From assembly GCA_026874595.1 (NCBI GenBank), contig CM049312.1, forward strand, positions 28,476,456-28,540,455: a stretch of 64,000 nucleotides of DNA. Direction: 5' to 3'. Position numbers and translations under genes: made by a program. Source of the DNA: Sipunculus nudus (lineage: Eukaryota > Annelida > Sipuncula > Golfingiida > Sipunculidae). The notes below the pieces were generated by a model. That model saw only the letters and a list, made by a program, of their open reading frames with translations. It searched no databases and had not been told where the DNA came from. Shown here piece by piece: positions 44,542-55,941 of this stretch; positions within the stretch are counted from its first letter, which is position 1, and every line of letters begins with the position of its first letter.

Positions 44542-45531
44542 TATATATGTTACAGGCAGTTTGTGAAACCAGGCATTTCGTGAAATGACTGAAATTTTTA
44601 GGCATTTCGTGAAATGACTGTTTCACTCAGGCATTTCATGAAATGACTAAAATTTCCAGGCATTACACGTAATGACTGAAATTTGGTGATCATTTTTACA
44701 CACTTGCCTGAGGGTGTTTTAGGCAATTAGTGTAACAACCGAATCTTCATTTCTTGTGTTTTATTTTTCAAAATAGTCACCACAAGTGGTCCATGCATGC
44801 ATTTTGGCTGTGTACATTGTCAATGACACTTATTCACCACTGATCTGCTTACATCATGATATTTTATCAACTATGACTGTTTGCTAAATCAACTGACCTG
44901 CCCAGATCTCTGCAGCCCATAGTCACAGGTCAGTTTGGTAACACACATGCTCTCCAGGGATCTGCTCATTAGGGCTGAATGTTATGGGCACATGCCATAA
45001 TGAATCGCTGATCTGCTCAATCTGTCCAAACCACAGTAAGGGTCTGCCAGCAGTTAATTACCTTGATCTGCTCACATCCTCCAGTGATTTACTGTTGAGA
45101 TTGGGGGTATAAGAGGTGACCAGAATTTTGTTCATCACTTGTCACTTGTTGATGACAACTGAACTGCTGTCGTTTGTTCACTCATTGAATATGGCTAATG
45201 AACTTAAATTTAGAGAAGAGTTGCGGTTATATATTGCACTTCAAAGTGCTCCTGCATTAAAGCCTTGTTTTAAAACAATATTCTGTGTTACAAGAGCGAA
45301 AAATTAAATAAACTGATTTTCAACCGACCATGGATGTTCTCATTCAGCAAGAAATAGCATTCAGGCATTACGTGAAATGACTGGGCCCAAATTTCAGTCA
45401 TTACGTGTAATGCCTGGAAATTTTAGTCATTTCATGAAATGCCTGAGTGAAACAGTCATTTCACGAAATGCCTAAAAATTTCAGTCATTTCAAGAAATGC
45501 CTGGTTTCAAAAATTGCCTGTAACATATATA
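44542..45531. mobile_element. Foldback-type element with 144-bp inverted ends
   Basis: The ends 44542-44685 and 45388-45531 are near-perfect inverted copies with equal length and only a few mismatches. Each end holds four related units AGGCATTWCRTGAAATGACT, which are themselves palindromic (CATTTCRTGAAATG), separated by AAATTTT or TTTCACTC spacers. The inside (about 700 bases) contains repeats of GATCTGCTCA and a short frame at 45116-45307. No transposase is recognised. The structure suits a MULE-like or foldback non-autonomous transposon. The flanks are TATATA, so the target duplication is not clear. Confidence 0.85.
45116..45307 (+). CDS. Short open frame inside the foldback element, function unknown
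   Basis: 63 codons. The last part (MANELKFREELRLYIAL) looks like ordinary protein, and a TATA-less AT-rich leader and an AATAAA (at about 45307) surround it. It may be the start of a transposon protein whose rest was lost. No family is recognised. Confidence 0.3.
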   Translation: MTRILFITCHLLMTTELLSFVHSLNMANELKFREELRLYIALQSAPALKPCFKTIFCVTRAKN

Positions 45532-46224
45532 TCAGGTGCGTAGCCAGAGAGGAGCCGCAGGGGGCCATGTATATATATATACAACACCCAGAAACAGGCT
45601 TTCTTTGGACATAACCATAAAAGATAAATACTGATAACTTGGTGTTAGAATAACCAGCCCGTATAGTCTTAAGAGCAATCTCTTCAATATATTTATATAA
45701 TAATATGCGAATTACTGTTACATGTTTTATTGGCATGGCCATTCCTAATTTAAAAGTGTAAACGGAATATAAAACACAAAAAAAGTTATTTAGCCAATGG
45801 ATATAGTTCGATGCCCCTTTATATTCAAGAGTCCTTTGACATATTATTCCTATGTCATATACGTAGTTATAGAAGACTTAATGGATCCCTGATATATGTA
45901 GGCTTCGATTTAGGAATTGTATGTATTTTTTAATTTAAATTTTAGAATGATGTATCCACCTCCGTTCAAGCAATGGTTTACCTACAGAATTCTATTTCAG
46001 TATTAGACAGTTCAAGACGTAACAGGGGGTTGCTCATGCAAGCCTCCTCTCATTTTATCCATGTGCTAAGTAGATCCGGTAACAACCCCACCTGTGGATC
46101 TTGGGTGGGTGACATCTATATTCTTAGGTTATATTACCCCCAAATACGTACTTGTTTGCAAGTAATGGGAGGGCACAGCTTTCCTATTAAGGCTTCAGAG
46201 CACTCACCCTGGGTCACACCAATC
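45532..46224. other. Intergenic, no supported gene
   Basis: Starts with a fragment of a GTAGCCAG/CAGGGGGCC repeat (45535-45570). No gene is supported. Confidence 0.4.
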
Positions 46225-46312
46225 GATAAAAATCCACCGCTTCTCGACCGGATTTCGATTTCACCATCCACGGTGGTTGAGTCCTGTGCTCTATCCCCCT
46301 AACCACAGTAGC
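46225..46312 (-). mobile_element. tRNA-derived SINE head
   Basis: Minus strand: GGCTACTGTGGTTAGGGGGATAGAGC resembles an A-box region, and GAAATCGAAATCCGGTCGAG, about 45 bases on, resembles a B box. The SINE body probably extends left to about 46020. Confidence 0.5.
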
Positions 46313-47126
46313 CGTATATTATTTATTTGTTTTTGGATTTTTGTTGTTTCGGTTTTATCTAGGTCCCCTTGAGTTAATAATTCACTGTACTAATGTTAAT
46401 GTTTATGTTTATCTATATTTTCAATTTCGAGGCAGGAGTGACTTAGACAAAATGTGTAGTCCTTGTAAAATGCATTTGTCGCCGTAGACTGGCCCAGTCC
46501 ACGAAATTGGTTAAGGCTTTATAGTTGCCTCTGACAGAGAATTCAAACGTTCCCTGTTTTATCACATTTAGTATCGGTACCGCCACCTTGCGGCAACTAA
46601 TATGACTAATTTACCACTCTCTGAGTAAAGTTTATCGGTGCATGAAATCACGTATTATTAACGCATTTTGTACAAACATAAATACTAACGCCCTGGCAAG
46701 GCTATTGTCACCGCCGCGATCCATTCTTACATCCGAGCTTTTCTTTTGATCTTGAACTTTACACACAGATAAAGGCATGGAACTATGGTCAGATAAAACG
46801 CGTGGATGGATGGCGATCACTTACTGTTGTTTAACATTTACAAAGAAGTCTAGTTAACTTTCGAAGTTACGTTGCCATGATAAATCCAAACGCGAGAGCG
46901 AACCCTAGCGGGTATATGAGTGGCGAACCATTCGCGTGGTAAGTTTCAATATAAGCGACTCGATACGCGATATATAGTCTCTTACATTACAGAAAGAACT
47001 TACTTTAAAGATTATTCTATAATAAAAGTTATGTTCAAATCGGTATTTATCTTAAGATAAAGAACATGCCTCTATTTAATATAAACTTTATTTATTTTAC
47101 ATGGATTGTACAACTAGTTATAATAA
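46313..47126. other. Intergenic, no supported gene
   Basis: Nothing recognised. Confidence 0.35.
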
Positions 47127-47310
47127 CTAAAACAAGGCCTCGGATGTTGGCGCTCGTTAGTCGGTATGGGTGGAGGAAGACGGAGAACCCGGAGAAAACC
47201 ACTGACCTTGGAAGGGCAACCACAGCCCTCTCTCGTAGCCACGCCGGGAATCAAACCCGGGTCCCCAGCGGAGAAGGCCGAGCGTTTTACCACTCAACTG
47301 TCCAGGTCCC
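47127..47310 (-). mobile_element. tRNA-derived SINE
   Basis: Minus strand: head with GACAGTTGAGTGGTAAAACG (A box) and ACCCGGGTTTGATTCCCGG (B box), then a body with GTGGTTTTCTCCGGGTTCTCC, a conserved central block seen in SINEs of molluscs and other marine invertebrates. The 63915-64000 sequence at the right edge belongs to the same family. Confidence 0.8.
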
Positions 47311-50125
47311 ATGCCTCTATTTAAAGTTAATTTCCCTCTATGTCCCGCATTTCCAGTGTCACCCGTTCCTAATCAATTAAACGTCATTGTTATAGAGAAA
47401 AGTAGCATCGTATAAACAATATATAGTGCCTTTGAAGTTTCATTTATAATCTCTACCAATCTCTCCCCATCACCATCAATAAACATCATCTGTGTTTTCA
47501 GCATGTCCTCTCTCTCTCTCTCTCTCTCTCCCCCCATAGCACATACACTACGCACATATCCACATACATATAATTTATTTATTAATTTTATGCCTTCGTT
47601 GTGTGTATTATGTGTTACATGTTCAGATTCTATATTTTTAATTACATGGAACATTGTGGTCTTTTTAATGTGACTTTGTTTGTAATATTTAAGTGATTTT
47701 AATAATAAAGATCTATGTATTCACAAAAATTTGGTAAATTCAATAAGTAATAATAAAAAACTGTTCATATAACGGATCATTCTTTAATTTAAGTGATGAG
47801 TGTGGACAAATTTCAGCCTATTGGATAATGTTTTTTTATCCCGAGGATAACGTCGCACATTTTGTCTTTGAACGTCCATTGGAACTCAACAACATATTCA
47901 GTCATGTCAGATACAAAAAAATGTACCTGGCGCAAAGATAAATATTCTGTACATTGGTCCATAGATACACTGTTTTGTTTCTATTTGTGTTAGATTTTTG
48001 CATGAGAGCCAAATCACAAGAATTTAACAACTTTTTTAATCATGCAATAGATCCACCACGCTGCTGTCAGTTAAAGCGGTGAACCGTGTAAGGTCTAACT
48101 CCTTTGAGCCAGGCACGAGGAGACCGTGGCATTTCAAGTAAACTCAGATATATTACATCCGACCAATTCATAACCATACCACTGTTGGCTAAGTCTATTC
48201 ATTTTACATTTTAATATCACATGACGTAAGTGTTCATAGCTACTATCCTGTGATTGTAAATATTAATTTAACCTACTAAGTAACCTCCTATGTGAAGCTT
48301 TGAATTGAATTGCTTACAAAAAATAAGACTAGCTTTGTGCAGGTTCTTGTACACTAGCATTCGGGTGCTCGGTCCCCTTCCTCAGGTGTGAATGGAGCTG
48401 TTCCATAGGTAGCAGTTCCCAGTGTTGCTCCGTTGACAAGAAATCCTTGTAATCAACTTTATTAATGATACCTTAGAGTTAAATTTGGGTAACACTTGCC
48501 AAATTTGTTTTTAACATTAGACTCTATTTCCATCTTCGGTAGAATTTACCTTTTTATTTTTTTTATTATTCTTGAAAAAACGAATTGTTTGGTATTTTAA
48601 ACAGTTCTAACACGGATGTGGGCACGGGTCCTGGTGGAATTAAAAGATAAATTAGTCCATAAATTAAACATGTATATATATATACATGTATATATAAAAT
48701 ATATATAAAATTTCATATTATATAATAACGACCACTAATGGGACCTTGATAAAGTGGTCATTTTTTCGAATTGGTCATCTAAGCCGGGTTTGACTTAGAC
48801 GGATCTTACAACAAAATCACTTACGGCCATATTTGAGTTTTAAAAAGTGCTCTGTGACCGCCATGTAGCTGATCATTTTTCTTTGCAGATGCAGAGTGAA
48901 AGCAGTTAGAGACAAAGCCAGTTAAATAAATCAGAGGTGGATGAGCAAGGTTGACACCATTCGCAATTATGACAGGAACACACCATACACATTGACAGAG
49001 ACGGTTTCCTCCACAAACGTTTTTGATTAAGTAAATAAAGACGCAGAGGTTTAATTTATGGCAATGTCCTTTCAAGGTCATAACAACAATAAGATTCGAC
49101 GGAGGTATTTCGCCGTTTCATTGAAGGGGTCTGACTGAAATATACGACAAAAATAAACGACAAGACTGTGATAGGAAATGTATAGGAGGTATTTTCTCTT
49201 TCGAATCAGAAAAAAATCCGGAGTTCTGAAACAACCAGCTGTTTGAGCAAATGTAAGCATTTCCCTCTAGTATGAACACCTGACTGGATGCACAATGCAG
49301 GGTCCTTACGATTATGTTAACATTTAAACGGCATTCCACTCGATTCCCATGAGATTTGTCTGTTTTTTTTAGATAGCTAGCAAGCGGAATATGTGATCGT
49401 TTTTAATCTGGGCAATTAACCCTATACAATCGATATAGGTTAATTTTATGGACACCTTGTAAAATCAGGGCTACATTTGGGGGGCATCCATCTGTATGAT
49501 CGAAGAAAACTTTCGACTGCAGTGTCGTCCGTGAACACAGATCACACTGTTGCACCCGGTGAACAAAACGGAGACATATACCTGCAGACAAAACCCATCC
49601 TTTTACAATGCCATATTTTTTTACAACTGATCAGTTTATCTAGTTTTATACTTAAATGATTCAAGGAAATGCAAAATATTACAATCGTTTTCATCATGTT
49701 AAATTCTTACAATAACATGTAAGAGTACATGAGACTCTGCTACCTCTGATGAAAGTATACCTGCCATATTCCACAACATCTTGATCATATGCATACATAT
49801 ATGTATATCCTAACTTATGCTAAACATTCAAGTATTTCCGACGGGGTCATGTTCTCGAGGTTTTAATATACAGATCTCTTGTCTTGTGAAGTTTAAGCAA
49901 ATGTTATATACAAAAACGATCTAATTAAATAAAAAATATATTTATATAATATAAACCATAATGTGTCTGTTGGAATGTTTTGAAAGGTTTTCAAACTGAT
50001 TTGTGCCTTAATTACCAAAATAATTATGTTCACAAGAAACATTTATAATTTCATTAAATAACATTTAGCAAAAGAATTATATGTTCAAATTTATAGTTTT
50101 TAGTACTGATATAAAGTAACCAGAA
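47311..50125. other. Intergenic, no supported gene
   Basis: Contains a (TC)n run at 47508-47530 and a 22-base palindrome (ACATGTATATATATATACATGT, about 48670). No gene or RNA is supported. Confidence 0.4.
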
Positions 50126-50127
50126 TT

Positions 50128-50194
<67 letters not shown>
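50126..50194. repeat. (TA)n microsatellite
   Basis: TA repeat with one AAAT interruption near 50140. Confidence 0.93.
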
Positions 50195-50197
<3 letters not shown>

Positions 50198-50418
50198 AGC
50201 TCCTCTGGTGATACCGGTACTGGAACTAGCGATATGTGCTCTTAGGATACTTGTGTGCTGTCGAGACCACGAGCCCCGGTAAAATGCAAAGTTTAACATA
50301 AGACTTCAACATATCAGTTATATCACTCCGAGCATTACATTTAAAAAGATAATATTTTGCAAGTTTTAAACGTAAATGCACTTTTGCGCCATTGACTTTA
50401 ACATGTAGTAACATACAC

Positions 50419-50420
<2 letters not shown>

Positions 50421-50459
<39 letters not shown>
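50421..50459. repeat. (TA)n microsatellite
   Basis: About 39 bases of TA, flanked by ACACGTA and its complement TACACGTA. Confidence 0.93.
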
Positions 50460-50462
<3 letters not shown>

Positions 50463-50489
50463 GTATAAATATTAGTACCCATACATGCA

Positions 50490-50596
50490 TATTATCCTCC
50501 CTCACCACCACCATCCACCACCCCCATTTTCGAATTTTTGGATCCGCCACTGATCAAGGCCCCCTCCCCTACCTCAATCCTGGCTACGCCCCTGTA
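50490..50596. repeat. Short element of the GGATCC/GGCTACGCCCC type
   Basis: CCCCATTTTCGAATTTTTGGATCCGCCACTG followed by CCTACCTCAATCCTGGCTACGCCCCTG. These are two typical end types of small repeats, and the first is shared with 4595-4790 and 32210-32399. Confidence 0.5.
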
Positions 50597-50604
50597 TATA
50601 TATT

Positions 50605-51010
50605 TATATACCAGGTCGGAAACGCTTGAATACGCTGTGTCCAGCCGAATCAGTCAAAAATCGAGAGGAGAGTGCCATGAAACGAATTATGCAGTGCCGT
50701 TATACGAACCAATCCCCCGTATTTCGATTGAACCAATATTACAAGTTTTACGTGGTGCACAGTTAATGAGAGCCACGCCGTGTTCAATATATACCAGGTC
50801 GGGCAATATGCTATGTTAAGCTGAATCAGTTAAAAAGACTGGATGAAGTGTCATGAAAACGAATTACGCTGTGCCATTATACGTACCAACCCCCATGTTA
50901 CCAGTTGTACGTGGTGCACAATTAATGGAACAGCCCCCCACCCCCTTGTGTACAAAGGGAAAAATGACACCAACTGCACGCGGTGTAAAAAAAATGGAAC
51001 AGCCACGAGA
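50605..51010. repeat. Local duplication of about 180 bases
   Basis: ATACCAGGTCGG, GAATCAGT.AAAAA, GTGCCATGAAA.CGAATTA and TTATACG.ACCAA.CCCC occur in the same order from 50611 and from 50791. A shorter third piece (GTGGTGCACA.TTAATGG) lies at 50753 and 50912. Confidence 0.7.
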
Positions 51011-51254
51011 AACACGAAGTACCCGGTTTCGAGAAGCTGGCGCGGACAGATTCTTGTGGACAGCTGTAAAATCTCTCGCTTTGATTCCCCGCTAATTCTT
51101 ATTATGATGCGTGATTGTGAAGATTGCACATGTCCAGTATCCCTATAGCATCTAAGGATATCTCGTAAGCACAATCCATTTACCGGTGATGTTTTCAATT
51201 GCGTCCCGAAGAAGTGACGGGTGGGTTTATTGTTTCGACGTTTACCTTTTAGTC

Positions 51255-51372
51255 TTACGGGACTGATAATGTATTTATAATAAACGTCGGCCTTAAATAG
51301 AAGCCTGCCTTGTTTAGACACCGGGTCAAACCAGGGTCGTAAAAAATAAACGCCCGGGCGTGTGATCAAGTA
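51255..51372. repeat. GACGCCGG repeat (family D), copy 2
   Basis: Same word order as 43795-43945. Confidence 0.6.
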
Positions 51373-52052
51373 AAAACTTGTTTTATGTTATTGCCCTTCC
51401 ACACCTGCTGTCACCCCCTTTCTATGGCACCCCTGAAGATAAATTAACGCCAATGCTAAATTTTATGCAACATCGACCTGTAGTTCAGTCGACCAACAGA
51501 GACGCGCACATACACACTGCTCACGTGTTACAAAGAAGAAAAAAAGAAATAAAATAACACTGCTTCACAGTTACATCAGGATATATTAAATGAGCACATG
51601 CAGCCGCACTTGACATTATATTCTCTCTCCTAACAGCTACTGAGCATATACAGATATAAAATATGTAAGCTAAGCGCAAAGTGATGTATAAAAATGTCAC
51701 AATGTTACAAAGAACATGAGCTAGTCAAACCGTGTGAAGCAATTCTTGGAATTAACGTCATTTCTAAAGATGAATTCTTATATTCCTGGTTAATTCAAAA
51801 GCATTCTGAATAACTTTGGTAGATGATAATTATAATTTACATAAAAATAACACACACAATTATTGTTAGTTCTCTACATTGAGTTGACCACATTTTACTG
51901 AACCGTGATCCCTTAAGACAGGTGACATGGTTCACAGATTTCACCCCTTGTAGGCGCAACAGTCGTTACACTTGGCTTCGTTGTTCAAGGAAACCCTGGA
52001 TGTGAACAGGCAAGGTATGCCCAAAATACCGGCCCACTTCGTACCCAACAGG
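51373..52052. other. Upstream region of SDR2
   Basis: No gene. It should hold the SDR2 promoter, but no clear TATA or CCAAT box in the right place is seen. Confidence 0.45.
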
Positions 52053-52089
52053 ATGTCGTCGTTTAGGGATAAAGTGATTTTGATCACAG
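52053..52089 (+). CDS. SDR2 exon 1
   Basis: ATGTCGTCGTTTAGGG encodes MSSFRDKVILIT plus one base of Gly. The donor is CAG|GTAGGTT. It joins in frame to 53876 to give the cofactor loop TGASSGIG. It is closer to relic B exon 1 than to SDR1. Confidence 0.88.
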
Positions 52090-52268
52090 GTAGGTTAAAA
52101 TATCAACACTGTTGTTGATTGTTTATGATGACGTCTGTTTCAGGTGGACCGTTGTTTTAAACAAACCCTCATATTTTTGCGTCCGTAAGCTCCACTATCA
52201 ATGGACTCAATCTTTACAACCAAAACCTAATAGACGTGCTATCTGTCTGCCTTGTTTTCTTGGCCGAA

Positions 52269-52271
<3 letters not shown>

Positions 52272-52341
<70 letters not shown>
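52272..52341. repeat. (CA)n(TA)n microsatellite
   Basis: CA repeat of about 40 bases running into a TA repeat of about 28. Confidence 0.95.
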
Positions 52342-52344
<3 letters not shown>

Positions 52345-53348
52345 AAGGCCTATTTTTGTCAATGGTGTGTCATAAAGCTGTGTATTTTCACAAATCAGAT
52401 CACTTCAATACTACTGTTACTATTATTTCAGGATTTGAGCGTGGTCCAAATAAACTGTTATTCCGCTCTTCATTTTTTTATACACATGCCTTTGCCAAAA
52501 AACTCTCTCCGCAGATAGATAATCGATCAGACGCTTTGCACGGAGTAATTTCGTGTCGCATCCCCGCGCCCTTGTCGAACCCTGGCAGGTTTATTTCTCC
52601 GAGTTTTTCGAAACCGCTTAGAGGGCTGCCATTCTGCGTCCACGCTGAACCTAGTGTCATATCGACCCTCTGACATTACGACCAGATTACTCGCTTACCA
52701 GCCAGGTTATTCGATTGCCTTCTGAGTCAATTTGTCACGACTACACTGAACCTGAATGTCCCCGGCCTCGTCTCGAAATTAAGGGTTTTACTTCAATATG
52801 ATACTAGTATACTGCAAGTTGCATTAAGAAAGGCCAACTGCAGTGCCAAATCTTAACTGCCCTCTCAATGGAAAATGCTAGCATCGGCCATTGTCTACCA
52901 AGCGACGTGCACAACAGCGGTACCATTAATACATACTTTAACTGGAGGCCCCTTTAAACAAAGGTATTACAACCACAACAAATCCTTCAACCACCGGACC
53001 CAATAAAACAAAACAGAGCTTGCGAAACATGTATGGACCCTGAAATACTAGCAAGAATGTTTCACCATTACCTGGTCCTAAATCCAGCAGTCAAACACAT
53101 TCATGACCTCTTCACATAAGTGCAACTTTTGGTTGGCCGAGAAACTGGCAATCTTAAACTCTTAAACTCCAAACAAAAGAACTTGCTGAACAAACGTTCC
53201 GAAATTATGTCCACCTGTCACCAACGATACTCAAACCTTGCAAATAAGATATTATAAAAACATATATCACAATAGTTGAACTTCAGTCACCTGATTTACC
53301 AATGAGGTGAAACCGGCAGAAGTGACTCAGATCTATGACATACCTTTT

Positions 53349-53355
53349 TCTCTCT

Positions 53356-53438
<83 letters not shown>
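53349..53438. repeat. (TC)n(TA)n microsatellite
   Basis: TC repeat running into a TA repeat. Confidence 0.95.
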
Positions 53439-53443
<5 letters not shown>

Positions 53444-53875
53444 TCTAGTCACATTCTGTTAGCAGCTCACGTTTAGGTTTGTGACAGGGTTTATTGCTGC
53501 TGGACTTTTCCTCAGTCCAGGACCCTTGAGTTCGAGTCCAAAAAAGTATACTCGATTCCAAGTTTATTAAAAACTGCAGGTTGTATATATATTGTAATAG
53601 ATCGGTATTTCTATGCTGGCAGATAGGTGATACATTTCTCGTCATATTTATAACACGTCCTATCGGGATTAGTCTTAGTAGGTTTGCTCTACTGGTTGAC
53701 TCTTTAGTAAGATAATAAGGGATTCGTCCCTCAGGCCTATAGTGCAGCCACCCAATTGCTAGATTGACACAGAGTATTACTAAAACCGACAAGAAACAGT
53801 GCAGTTTAGAATGATAAAATGATAAAACGACGAAGCTTTATTTTCCTACAGACATGTGAATTTTGATTAAATCAG

Positions 53876-54015
53876 GTGCGAGCTCTGGAATAGGAGAAGG
53901 GACTGCTCTCCACTTCGCTTCCCTGGGCAGTCGTGTGGTTATCAACGCCCGCAATCTTGAGAAGCTTAGCAAGGTGGCACAAAAATGTGAAGAAGCAGGA
54001 CTAAGCAAAGAAAAG
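53876..54015 (+). CDS. SDR2 exon 2
   Basis: Same length (140 bases) and phase as SDR1 exon 2. Encodes GASSGIGEGTALHFASLG, SRVVINARNLEKLSKVAQKC and GLSKEK. Acceptor AAATCAG, donor AAG|GTAAAT. No stops or shifts are seen, so SDR2 may be functional. It differs from SDR1 at residue level (INARN against LNGRN). Exon 3 was not found up to the window end; SDR1's introns reach 4.6 kb and a longer intron here is plausible. Confidence 0.88.
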
Positions 54016-54029
54016 GTAAATAGAAACAG

Positions 54030-54500
54030 GTAATGTCTAAAGTCTGTATCTCTTTGGGCTGCGACTGTTGGCGACAAATTGCGAACGGCATTCGCGAGGG
54101 AGTTTCAAATATAACCCGAAAAGTCCGCGGGGCTTCTCAATTTCCTCACTTGAGTCGCAGTGCCTGGCTATTGTGTTGCTTGAAATGTGAACATGTTGAA
54201 ATATTAGTTAGACAATTTTCGCGGGTGTCTCGAATCCTTCTCAATTAGATTTCCTTGGGTATGCAAGTGCGAGAAATTTGAGACAACTTCGTGAGCGTTT
54301 TGCGACCTGTGAAATTAAATTGAAAAAAAAAACCATAAGTATCAGTCATACATATCCTGCGATGGTCGCTCGAGGTCGAAGTGCAAAAAAATCGCAGTTT
54401 TGTCGCGCGAATGTCGTGCAACAGTCGCACAACGTGTTTGCAAACTCCCAATTGGTGCAAGTGTCACAAGTACCAATTCAGTGTGATTCCAATTGAAAAT
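54030..54500. repeat. GCGAC-rich repeat region
   Basis: Dense GCGAC/GTCGC words (GGGCTGCGACTGTTGGCGAC near 54058, TCGCGCGAATGTCGTGCAAC near 54403) and an end with CAATTCAGTGTGATTCC. It resembles in style the element at 55332-56506 and may be a related transposon, but the ends are not established. Confidence 0.4.
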
Positions 54501-55331
54501 TGTATCTTCGTATTTTCGCTGTTTTTTTTTTTTTTGTTTTTGTTTTTTTTTTGTTTTTGTTTTTTTTTTATCTCCAGCAGTTGCAGGTTAATGAGAAGGG
54601 GGCTTGAGTGTGATAAATATCAATACCTTTAGTAAAGCTGCGAGCTTTAAATTATCTATTTGTATGTACACTAAATTCATTGACTGATTAACCTCCAATT
54701 GATCTAGCGAACTTGTCACCTGTGTTTTCGTTTATACCGCTTCATTAATGTTTCATATATTAAAAATACTAAACATTTCTTTATAAAGAAGTTACTTGTT
54801 TATACACACGCATATTTGTGCATAAATCTCCTAAACCACGCCGACTTCGGTGTAAGCGGGCGGGTACAGCACTTCTTTTTATACAACCTCCAGCTCAGGG
54901 TAAAGTTCCATTCTATGTATTGGTCGTTGACATGTTTTGGTTAAAGCACAATGAAACGTAATGCAAGCCGTGAGGTTTGGAAGGCTTGTGTCACATGCAG
55001 ACCCAGTTGTGGCTCTGTTGTACAACAGAGCCACAACTGTTCTAGTATCACATGGACGATAACGTTATGATATCTCAGCCAAAAAAAATGTCATATTCAT
55101 CATAAATCGAAGATTTTCTATCGAAAGCTAACGTAAAATACAGCTAGGCATTTTTTTTCACTTTACTTATCGTTTGATAAGCAATGATCAGTGGCGTTAA
55201 GCAGCAAAAAGTATTTGCCCCATGTTGTACCCAAGTAAACTTGAGCCAGCAGCCTCTAGCCTACGGTACACTTGTTACAATGTAATCACCTGCCAACAGT
55301 CAGTCTGTCTGAGAAAAGGCCACGCAAATAA
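54501..55331. other. Non-coding, with a perfect 34-bp palindrome
   Basis: T-rich run at 54522-54570. At 55005-55038 AGTTGTGGCTCTGTTG, TA and its exact complement form a 34-base palindrome without a loop. GTAATGCAAGCCGTGAGGTTT at 54958 recurs inverted in the hairpin at 56762-56831. Confidence 0.6.
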
Positions 55332-55660
55332 AGCCACGGTCACACTGAATCGTACGACTGTTTAATCGTGCGATTGACCCACGATCAGGTAGTCGCACGA
55401 CCAGTCTCCATAATTTTGTCCTGTTTCTGAAATGGTCGTGAGTACTTGATACTGGTGGTAGGTAATCGTACGACTGGTGGCACGCTCGGTTGCACGATCA
55501 ACCAGAACTAGTGACGATCGGTCGCAAGGTCAGTCGTGCGACAAGTCGTTGCGATTAATATTGATCGTACGACAAGTCTTAGTGACCAGCGACTAATCGT
55601 ACGACTTGTCGTAATGACCTGCGACTAGTCGTTCAACTGGTCGTGCCACCGATCGTATGG

Positions 55661-55668
55661 ATATATAT
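55661..55668 (+). promoter_or_regulatory. TATA box of the Harbinger-like element's ORF
   Basis: ATATATAT (GGATATATATTCCTGGG) lies about 65-70 bases before the ATG at 55732, a suitable distance for a promoter with a short leader. Confidence 0.45.
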
Positions 55669-55731
55669 TCCTGGGCCTCATATCAGCCCTAGTCATTCGT
55701 TCGCTAGATCTCGTAAAGAAAGTACAGTGAT

Positions 55732-55941
55732 ATGCCTCCACGAAAAGGAAAAGGACGTGGCAAGGGCCGAAAACAGCTTGTTTCAGACACCGCGGTGCTA
55801 GCAGAAATCTACACGGCACCCATGGCAGAAGATGATCCGCAGCCTGAATCTGTGCAGGAAACAGATGCCTCTGAGAGTACTAACGTTTTCTTCTTTGTCT
55901 TCGCTGGCTACTTCGGTGCAGAAGTGCAGCTGCGGCAATAG
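55732..55941 (+). CDS. Small ORF in the Harbinger-like element, possible truncated DNA-binding protein
   Basis: 69 codons: a basic start (MPPRKGKGRGKGRK), then an acidic part (EDDPQPESVQETDASE). After the stop the same frame goes on with AVVVAPAVAEPA and, after another stop, TRVYREASADPYLQ. From memory, the second proteins of Harbinger elements (Myb/MADF-like) have comparable basic, acidic and Ala/Pro-rich starts. The similarity is weak and no DNA-binding domain is complete here. Confidence 0.4.
   Translation: MPPRKGKGRGKGRKQLVSDTAVLAEIYTAPMAEDDPQPESVQETDASESTNVFFFVFAGYFGAEVQLRQ

Larger units (their letters stand above)
52090..53875 (+). other. SDR2 intron 1
   Basis: Contains (CA)n(TA)n at 52272-52341 and (TC)n(TA)n at 53349-53438. 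The word CCCTCTGACATTACGACCAGATTACT at 52667 is shared with intron 5 of SDR1. The long histidine/threonine and tyrosine/isoleucine frames here come from the microsatellites. Confidence 0.85.

Noticed and set aside
50054-50462. Open frames with Ile-Tyr repeats on the minus strand
   Set aside because: They are translations of (TA)n runs.
52236-52673. Open frame rich in His/Thr and Ile/Tyr
   Set aside because: It is the translation of the (CA)n(TA)n microsatellite in SDR2 intron 1.
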